Below are positions 1 to 5,174 of a stretch of 5,174 nt of DNA, one piece after another. The position numbers and the translations under genes are program-made. Positions within the stretch are counted from its first letter, which is position 1. Each line of letters starts with the position of its first letter. The notes beneath the pieces are model-generated. The model saw nothing but the letters and a program-made list of their open reading frames with translations. It was not told the DNA's origin and searched no databases. This stretch comes from Bacteroidota bacterium (GTDB taxonomy: Bacteria; Bacteroidota; Bacteroidia; Flavobacteriales; Flavobacteriaceae). The stretch covers positions 1 through 5,174 of the forward strand of contig JADWMI010000089.1 in the NCBI GenBank assembly GCA_015767395.1. The letters are read 5' to 3'.

Positions 1-804
1 ATTTATTATTACATACTGTCAAGTTTTGCAACTTGGTTTTTGGCAGGTGTTTTGGGAACACAGGGAAAAACAGATTTATACTACAACACTGTTTATTTCT
101 ATTTGCACTTTTTATACAATGGCTATTTTGTTTTTGTATTGTTTGGTTTGTTGTTTAAAATTTTTGAAAATCAGCATATTATCATCTCTGAAAAGGTTAA
201 AAATAATTTCTTTTTTTATTTAAATATAGCCTGTGTACCAGCTTATGCACTTTCAATTTTATGGAGTAATGATTTCGCAATATTTTATGTAATTGGTTTT
301 GCAGCGTCCATGTTACAATTGGTATCGTTGATTTTTTTGATGACAATAATGAAGTCTGTGTATTCTCAATTAAAGTGGAAGCCGATCTCTAAATTGTTAT
401 TGAAGTTTGGACTTGTAGCCTATTCTTTAAAAATTGTGATGCAGGTATGTTCGTCGTTTCCTTATTTCGTTGAAAAATCATTGGCTTTAAAACCTTTTTT
501 AATAATTGGGTATTTACACCTTTTTACATTGGCTTTCATGAGTGTTTTTTTGTTCTTAATTTTAATTGAATTGGGGAAGATTGATATGAAGTCAAGCATT
601 TCTAAACTGGGCATTCTTATTTTTTTAATAGGTATAGTATTAACTGAATTGTTGTTGTTTTCTCAAGGGTTTTTATTTTTATTTGGCTTAGGAAGTATAA
701 ATAATTACAATTTAGCTTTATTTATTGCTAGTTTGATTATTGTAATTGGATTGCTTTTTACATATTTCAATCAGTTTAAAAAATCAAAAAGCATTGTTTA
801 TTAA
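1..804 (+). CDS. Polytopic membrane protein of unknown function (5'-truncated by window edge)
   Basis: The frame is open from base 1 to the TAA at 802-804, giving 267 residues with no true start visible; a TTG at 40 lies inside the gene and should not be taken as its start. The protein is very hydrophobic, with about eight likely membrane spans, roughly at residues 4-19, 31-54, 71-90, 93-118, 132-152, 166-190, 202-227 and 236-257, and a short Lys-rich end. Two histidines sit in or near spans: H36 in LHFLYNGYF and H173 in GYLHLFTLAF. From memory, similar LHFxYNGxF segments occur in uncharacterised Bacteroidota membrane proteins that are sometimes grouped with haem-copper oxidase subunit I or NnrS-like proteins. 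That would make the histidines possible haem or metal ligands, but this is inference and no function is assigned. It is probably a separate transcription unit, since a promoter follows it. The reading frame is secure; the family is not. Confidence 0.85.
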   Translation: MYYYILSSFATWFLAGVLGTQGKTDLYYNTVYFYLHFLYNGYFVFVLFGLLFKIFENQHIIISEKVKNNFFFYLNIACVPAYALSILWSNDFAIFYVIGFAASMLQLVSLIFLMTIMKSVYSQLKWKPISKLLLKFGLVAYSLKIVMQVCSSFPYFVEKSLALKPFLIIGYLHLFTLAFMSVFLFLILIELGKIDMKSSISKLGILIFLIGIVLTELLLFSQGFLFLFGLGSINNYNLALFIASLIIVIGLLFTYFNQFKKSKSIVY

Positions 805-823
805 ACTTTGTCAATAACTTTTA

Positions 824-854
824 TTGCTAAACTAAAATTGGAATGGTACTTTTG
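824..854 (+). promoter_or_regulatory. Predicted Bacteroidota-type promoter for the helicase gene
   Basis: TTG at 824-826 is followed after 20 nt by TACTTTTG at 847-854. This fits the -33 TTG and -7 TAnnTTTG pattern known for the primary sigma factor of Bacteroides and Flavobacterium, including the spacing. Transcription would start near 858-862, leaving a leader of only about 10-14 nt before the GTG at 872. The location between two genes and directly ahead of a start codon supports the call; it is a sequence match only. Confidence 0.6.
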
Positions 855-871
855 GATTTTAAAGCATTCCT

Positions 872-3199
872 GTGACTAAATACCTAGAAAATCTTAACGA
901 ATCTCAAAGAGAGGCTGCTGTGCAAAAAAATGGTCCTATGATTATTATTGCAGGTGCTGGCTCTGGAAAAACCCGTGTTTTAACCTATAGAATTGCCCAT
1001 TTAATGCATCAAGGTGTTGATGCCTTCAATATTTTATCCTTAACTTTTACCAACAAAGCGGCAAGAGAAATGAAGGATAGAATTGCGAGTGTTGTTGGGA
1101 CTTCTGAAGCTAAAAATTTGTGGATGGGTACCTTTCACTCCGTTTTTGCTCGTATTTTACGCTCAGAAGCAGATCATATTGGTTTTCCTCAAAATTTCAC
1201 CATTTACGATACACAAGATGCTGTTAGATTACTGTCTTCTATAATCAAGGAGATGCAGTTGGATAAAGAGAAATACAAACCAAAACAAGTTTTAGCGAGA
1301 ATATCTTCTTTTAAAAATAGTTTAATAACGGTTCGAGCTTATTTTAACAATCCTGAGTTAATTGAAGCCGATAAAATGGCACAACGTCCAAAAATTGGTG
1401 ATATATATCAACAATATGTTGATCGTTGTTTTAAGGCAGGGGCGATGGATTTTGATGATTTATTGTTGAGAACCAATGAATTGTTAACTCGTTTTCCTGA
1501 AGTATTGGCGAAATATCAAAATAGGTTCAAATATATTTTGGTTGATGAGTACCAAGATACCAACCATTCACAATATTTGATTGTAAGAGCTTTGGCAGAT
1601 AAATTTCAAAATATTTGTGTTGTAGGAGACGATTCTCAAAGTATTTATGCGTTTCGTGGAGCTAATATTCAAAATATTTTAAACTTCCAAAGAGATTATG
1701 ATGATGTCAAAATATTTAAATTAGAACAAAATTATCGTTCTTCAAAAAATATTGTGGAAGCTGCGAACAGTGTTATTGAAAAAAATAAAACGAAATTAGA
1801 TAAGGAAGTTTGGACAGAAAATGAAGATGGTTCAAAAGTTAAAGTAAAACAAACGATTAACGAAGTTACTGAAGGTAGGTTTGTGGCTGATTCCATTTTT
1901 GACCATAAAATGAATGAGCAACTTCCAAACTCAGATTTTGCAATTCTTTACCGTACCAATGCACAATCAAGAGCTATTGAAGATGCGCTAAGAGAAAAGG
2001 ATATTGATTATATCATCTATGGAGGTATCTCTTTTTATCAACGGAAAGAAATAAAAGACATCGTTGCTTACTTAAGAATATTGATCAATCCTAATGACGA
2101 GGAAGCTTTAAAACGAATTATCAATTACCCGGCTCGTGGAATAGGGGCTTCAACTTTGGACAAATTAGCAGTTTCTGCCAATCATTATAAAAAATCAATT
2201 TTTGATGTTTTACAAAATTTAGATCAACTGGATCTAAATTTCAATTCAGGAATCAGAACAAAGTTGTTGAATTTTGTTACTATGATTCAGCATTTCCAAA
2301 TAGAAGCACAAACTAAAAATGCTTTTGAAGTAACTGAGTTTGTATTAAAACAAGTTCGGTTTATTAAGGATTTGGAGAAAGATGGAACACCTGAAGGGGT
2401 TAGTAAGATTGAAAATATTCAAGAGATTTTAAATAAGGCAAAGAATTTCACTGAAGAGCAAAAAGAAAAAGAAGAAGAAGATTCTTTAGCAGTGTTTTTA
2501 GAAACCGCAGCATTGGAAACGAGTTCGGATGTACAAGTAAAAGACGACAAGCCAAGAGTTTCATTAATGACCATTCACCTAGCAAAAGGATTGGAATTCC
2601 CATATGTTTATATTGTGGGGTTAGAAGAGAATTTATTTCCTTCAGCAATGAGTATGAACACCCGTAGCGAATTAGAAGAAGAACGCAGGTTGTTTTATGT
2701 AGCTTTGACTAGAGCAGAAAAGCAGGCTTATTTATGTCATGCGCAAATGCGTTACCGATGGGGGAAATTAGTAGATTGTGAACCTAGTCGGTTTTTAGAA
2801 GAAATTGATGAAAAATATTTGGAATATTTAACCGTAAAGAAAAGTGCTCCATCTCAAAATAAGTTTATTAACGAAGATATTTTTGGAAGTGTTCCTCAAA
2901 ATAAAATTCGCTTTAAAAAACCAATTCAAAGAACTCCGACGAAAGGGAAGGTTGTTCCCAAAGTTGAATTTCAACCACCAAAAAATTTAAAGAAAGTAAC
3001 CAAAACATCAGCCGCTTCAATAAATTTATTTGATAGCAAAGTAACGGTTGGTTCTATCGTTGAACACACCAAATTTGGTAGCGGTGAAGTTTTAAGTTTG
3101 GAAGGTTCAGGAGCCAATCAAAAAGCGGAGATAAGATTTGCTAGTGTTGGTGTTAAAAAGTTATTGCTGCAATTTGCGAAGCTCAGAATTATAAGCTAA
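872..3199 (+). CDS. uvrD: UvrD/PcrA-type superfamily 1A ATP-dependent 3'-5' DNA helicase
   Basis: This is a complete 775-residue helicase that unwinds DNA with ATP in repair and replication, acting in the cytoplasm on the nucleoid. Motifs run in order: Q motif LNESQREAAV (8-17), Walker A GAGSGKT (28-34), Ia LTFTNKAAREM (57-67), Ib GTFHS (86-90), II VDEYQD (224-229), III VVGDDSQSIYAFRGA (250-264), IV QNYRS (286-290), V TIHLAKGLEF (567-576) and VI ERRLFYVALTRA (604-615). A variable basic linker (about 655-720) leads to a C-terminal Tudor-like module (about 727-774, VGSIVEHTKFGSGEV), which in PcrA contacts RNA polymerase. GTG at 872 is chosen because the Q motif then starts at the usual distance and a TAA at 860-862 closes the frame; the only other possible start is ATT at 866. 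No Shine-Dalgarno is present. Both uvrD and pcrA are used for this family. Length is normal and no key residue is missing. Confidence 0.97.
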   Translation: MTKYLENLNESQREAAVQKNGPMIIIAGAGSGKTRVLTYRIAHLMHQGVDAFNILSLTFTNKAAREMKDRIASVVGTSEAKNLWMGTFHSVFARILRSEADHIGFPQNFTIYDTQDAVRLLSSIIKEMQLDKEKYKPKQVLARISSFKNSLITVRAYFNNPELIEADKMAQRPKIGDIYQQYVDRCFKAGAMDFDDLLLRTNELLTRFPEVLAKYQNRFKYILVDEYQDTNHSQYLIVRALADKFQNICVVGDDSQSIYAFRGANIQNILNFQRDYDDVKIFKLEQNYRSSKNIVEAANSVIEKNKTKLDKEVWTENEDGSKVKVKQTINEVTEGRFVADSIFDHKMNEQLPNSDFAILYRTNAQSRAIEDALREKDIDYIIYGGISFYQRKEIKDIVAYLRILINPNDEEALKRIINYPARGIGASTLDKLAVSANHYKKSIFDVLQNLDQLDLNFNSGIRTKLLNFVTMIQHFQIEAQTKNAFEVTEFVLKQVRFIKDLEKDGTPEGVSKIENIQEILNKAKNFTEEQKEKEEEDSLAVFLETAALETSSDVQVKDDKPRVSLMTIHLAKGLEFPYVYIVGLEENLFPSAMSMNTRSELEEERRLFYVALTRAEKQAYLCHAQMRYRWGKLVDCEPSRFLEEIDEKYLEYLTVKKSAPSQNKFINEDIFGSVPQNKIRFKKPIQRTPTKGKVVPKVEFQPPKNLKKVTKTSAASINLFDSKVTVGSIVEHTKFGSGEVLSLEGSGANQKAEIRFASVGVKKLLLQFAKLRIIS

Positions 3200-3205
3200 T
3201 TAACG

Positions 3206-3235
3206 TTGTAAAACCAATATTTATATTGTAATTTG
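3206..3235 (+). promoter_or_regulatory. Weak promoter-like match upstream of the DUF4290 gene
   Basis: TTG at 3206-3208 is followed after 20 nt by TAATTTG at 3229-3235, which is one base shorter than the TAnnTTTG consensus. If used, transcription would start near 3240, about 20 nt before the ATG at 3260. The -7-like element lies inside a 14-bp palindrome. In such AT-rich DNA a chance match is likely, and read-through from the helicase gene is an alternative. Confidence 0.3.
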
Positions 3236-3242
3236 CAAATTA
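3215..3242. repeat. Two abutting inverted repeats between uvrD and the DUF4290 gene
   Basis: CAATAT-TT-ATATTG (3215-3228) is a 6-bp inverted repeat around a 2-nt centre. It is directly followed by the perfect 14-bp palindrome TAATTTGCAAATTA (3229-3242). Both are read directly from the sequence. They lack GC-rich stems and a following T run, so they do not look like an intrinsic terminator. The second could be an operator for a dimeric regulator, because it overlaps the weak -7-like element, but chance is possible at this base composition. Confidence 0.45.
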
Positions 3243-3259
3243 TAAAGAAAAACAACTAC

Positions 3260-3901
3260 ATGGAATTTGATTTAGAATATAATTGCGAAAGAACGCATTT
3301 AATTATTCCTGAATATGGAAGGCATATACAACAATTGGTAGATCATTGCATTGCTATTGAAGATGTTGCTGAACGAAATAAAATGGCAAAAGCAATTGTT
3401 GATGTAATGGGGAATTTACAACCTCATTTAAGAGATGTGCCAGATTTTAAGCATAAATTATGGGATCAGCTTTTTATAATGTCCGACTTTAAATTGGATG
3501 TTGAATCTCCATACGAGAAGCCAGAGAGAGAAGTTCTACAAGCAAAACCTGAAGCATTGGCTTATCCAAAAGCAGCTTCAAAATATAGGTTTTACGGAAA
3601 TAATATTCAAATTATGATTGATGTTGCTTTAACCTGGGAAGAAGGAGAACCGCGTGAAGCATTGTATTTTGCTATTGCCAATCATATGAAAAAGTGCTAC
3701 CTGAATTGGAATAAAGACACTGTTGATGATGAAGTGATATTTAAGCACTTAAAAGAATTGTCTAAGGGTGAAATTAATTTGATTGATAGAGATGAAGCGT
3801 TGAGAGAGGTGAAAGATTTTGTACGCAAAAGAAAACCTACAGGGAAATCATCAGGTAAATCTAAAAACGATCAGAGAAAACGAAACTACAAATCTAATTA
3901 G
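3260..3901 (+). CDS. DUF4290 family protein, function unknown
   Basis: This encodes a 213-residue soluble protein with no signal peptide or membrane span. I recognise it as the Bacteroidota family DUF4290 by the N-terminal block LEYNCERTHLIIPEYGRHIQ (5-24), the block MGNLQPHLRDVPDF (50-63) running into KLWDQLF, and YRFYGNNIQIMID (109-121). The body appears largely helical. The last 25 residues (189-213) contain 11 Lys or Arg with Ser, Gly and Asn, a probably disordered basic tail suited to binding nucleic acid, the ribosome or acidic surfaces; that is inference. ATG at 3260 is preferred over TTG at 3233, because family proteins begin close to the LEYN motif and the TTG lies inside a palindrome. 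The gene starts 60 nt after uvrD and ends 11 nt before murA, so it is co-transcribed with murA. The family role is unknown to me; the tight linkage hints at an envelope or growth-related job without proving it. Confidence 0.92.
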   Translation: MEFDLEYNCERTHLIIPEYGRHIQQLVDHCIAIEDVAERNKMAKAIVDVMGNLQPHLRDVPDFKHKLWDQLFIMSDFKLDVESPYEKPEREVLQAKPEALAYPKAASKYRFYGNNIQIMIDVALTWEEGEPREALYFAIANHMKKCYLNWNKDTVDDEVIFKHLKELSKGEINLIDRDEALREVKDFVRKRKPTGKSSGKSKNDQRKRNYKSN

Positions 3902-3912
3902 CAAAAACCATA

Positions 3913-5174
3913 ATGGCAACATTTGTAATAGAAGGAGGTCATAAATTAAATGGTAGTATTACCCCTCAAGGTGCTAAAAATGAAGCTTTGCAAGTTATTT
4001 GTGCAGTTTTATTAACAGCAGAAAAAGTTACAATTAGTAATGTTCCAGATATTATAGATGTAAATAAGTTAATATTTATTTTAGGAGAATTAGGTGTTAA
4101 AATTGAGAAATTAAATACTGATACCTATTCTTTTCAAGCTGATAATATTGATTTAGATTATTTAGAATCTGAAAAATTTAAAAGGGATGGAAGTTCTTTA
4201 AGAGGTTCTATTATGATTGTAGGGCCTTTATTGGCGCGATTTGGTAGAGGTTATATTCCGCGTCCTGGTGGTGATAAAATAGGAAGAAGAAGGTTAGATA
4301 CACATTTTGAAGGTTTCATAAAATTAGGTGCTACATTTAGGTACAATAAAGATGAAAAATTTTACGGTGTAGAGGCAGATCAGTTGATTGGTGCCAATAT
4401 GTTACTAGATGAGGCTTCAGTTACAGGAACAGCAAATATTATAATGGCTGCAGTTTTGGCAAAAGGCATTACCACTATTTATAATGCTGCTTGCGAACCA
4501 TATATTCAGGAGTTATGTAAAATGCTGAACAGTATGGGGGCTAAAATTACTGGTGTAGGTTCTAATTTATTGAATATTGAAGGCGTGACAAAATTAGGTG
4601 GTTGTACCCTTAGAGTATTGCCTGATATGATTGAAATTGGTAGCTGGATAGGTATGGCTGCTATGACTAAATCTTCACTTACAATTAAAAATGTTAGTTG
4701 GGATGATTTGGGGGTAATTCCGCGAGTATTTCAAAAATTAGGAATTAATTTGGAAAGGCGGGGAGATGATATTTTTATTCCTGAACAAGAAAGTTACGAA
4801 ATTCAAAACTTTATTGATGGTTCCATTTTAACGATTTCTGATGCACCTTGGCCTGGATTTACGCCAGATTTATTAAGCATAGTTTTGGTTGTTTCAACAC
4901 AAGCAAAAGGAAGCGTTTTAATTCATCAAAAAATGTTTGAGAGTCGCTTGTTCTTTGTCGATAAATTAATAGATATGGGCGCAAAAGTGATACTTTGCGA
5001 TCCACATAGAGCAACTGTTATTGGAATGAATCATGAATCTAGTTTAAAAGCGACTACTATGACTTCACCTGATATTAGGGCTGGAATTTCATTGTTAATT
5101 GCAGCACTTTCTGCAAGTGGCACTAGTACCATTCACAATATAGAACAAATTGACAGAGGTTATCAAAATATAGA
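3913..5174 (+). CDS. murA: UDP-N-acetylglucosamine 1-carboxyvinyltransferase MurA (3'-truncated by window edge)
   Basis: MurA transfers enolpyruvate from phosphoenolpyruvate to UDP-GlcNAc in the cytoplasm, the first committed step of peptidoglycan synthesis. The frame runs from ATG 3913 to the window end: 420 full codons, about 15 short of the length I expect for Bacteroidota MurA. Family landmarks are the substrate-binding pair K22-N23 in QGAKNE, the SLRGSIM and GPLLARFG segments (about 96-112), the active-site loop PRPGGDKIGRRRLDTH (116-131), the catalytic Asp319 in WPGFTPD (E. coli D305 equivalent), DIRAG near 387-391, and Arg415 in DRGYQ (E. coli R397 equivalent). The loop residue that is Cys115 in E. 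coli is Asp121 here (codon 4273-4275). Such Asp variants are active but are not alkylated by fosfomycin. The start is clear: ATG gives MATFVIEGGH, the usual N-terminus, 11 nt after the DUF4290 stop, and there is no Shine-Dalgarno. It is probably expressed from the upstream DUF4290 transcript. Confidence 0.97.
   Translation, partial: MATFVIEGGHKLNGSITPQGAKNEALQVICAVLLTAEKVTISNVPDIIDVNKLIFILGELGVKIEKLNTDTYSFQADNIDLDYLESEKFKRDGSSLRGSIMIVGPLLARFGRGYIPRPGGDKIGRRRLDTHFEGFIKLGATFRYNKDEKFYGVEADQLIGANMLLDEASVTGTANIIMAAVLAKGITTIYNAACEPYIQELCKMLNSMGAKITGVGSNLLNIEGVTKLGGCTLRVLPDMIEIGSWIGMAAMTKSSLTIKNVSWDDLGVIPRVFQKLGINLERRGDDIFIPEQESYEIQNFIDGSILTISDAPWPGFTPDLLSIVLVVSTQAKGSVLIHQKMFESRLFFVDKLIDMGAKVILCDPHRATVIGMNHESSLKATTMTSPDIRAGISLLIAALSASGTSTIHNIEQIDRGYQNI

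Noticed and set aside
26..223. 65-codon + strand open frame overlapping the start of the membrane protein gene
   Set aside because: It lies wholly inside the longer membrane-protein frame, its composition fits an out-of-frame reading of AT-rich coding DNA, and it resembles no family I know.
812..826. Hairpin CAATAA-CTT-TTATTG after the membrane protein gene, as a possible terminator
   Set aside because: The 6-bp stem has only one GC pair and no T run follows it; it overlaps the predicted -33 element, so it is more likely incidental.
2448..2648. 66-codon open frame on the - strand
   Set aside because: It is antisense to the conserved helicase segment that includes motif V, which fully explains the sequence; no family resemblance.
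3233..3259. TTG at 3233 as the start of the DUF4290 gene, adding nine residues
   Set aside because: The added residues do not match what I know of the family N-terminus, the TTG lies in a palindrome and a possible -7 element, and ATG 3260 gives the expected start.
3932..4015. Strong Shine-Dalgarno-like AAGGAGG (3932-3938) followed by ATG 3950 and a 21-codon frame ending at 4015
   Set aside because: The purine run encodes the conserved Glu-Gly-Gly of MurA, Bacteroidota rarely use Shine-Dalgarno initiation, and the short frame is out of phase inside murA.
1..5174. Search by eye for CRISPR repeats, tRNA or rRNA genes, insertion sequences and defence genes
   Set aside because: Coding sequence fills nearly the whole window, both gaps are under 70 nt, and no repeat array, RNA gene or transposase motif was seen.

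Overview
The window looks like ordinary chromosomal DNA from a Bacteroidota bacterium, most likely class Flavobacteriia. The evidence is its strong AT bias, the lack of Shine-Dalgarno sequences at gene starts, a Bacteroidota-type promoter (TTG, 20 nt, TAnnTTTG), a DUF4290 gene (a family I know only from Bacteroidota), and a MurA of the recognisable Bacteroidota type. All genes lie on the + strand.

Layout: (1) 1-804 is the 3' part of a polytopic membrane protein of unknown function, cut by the left edge. (2) 805-871 is a short gap with a good promoter match. (3) 872-3199 is a complete UvrD/PcrA-type DNA helicase starting at GTG, with all superfamily 1A motifs and a C-terminal Tudor-like domain. 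(4) 3200-3259 is a 60-nt gap holding two abutting 14-bp inverted repeats and a weak promoter-like match. (5) 3260-3901 is a DUF4290 protein with a strongly basic tail. (6) 3913-5174 is murA, cut by the right edge only about 15 codons before its expected end.

The DUF4290 gene and murA are 11 nt apart and almost certainly share a transcript. The helicase serves DNA repair and replication; MurA commits UDP-GlcNAc to peptidoglycan synthesis. No direct functional link between them is visible. There is no sign of a mobile element, CRISPR array, RNA gene or horizontally acquired island, and I found no convincing new multi-gene system. The points most worth a second look are the Asp in place of the usual catalytic Cys in MurA (predicting fosfomycin insensitivity), the uncharacterised DUF4290 protein beside murA, the histidine-bearing membrane protein at the left edge, and the paired palindromes upstream of DUF4290.
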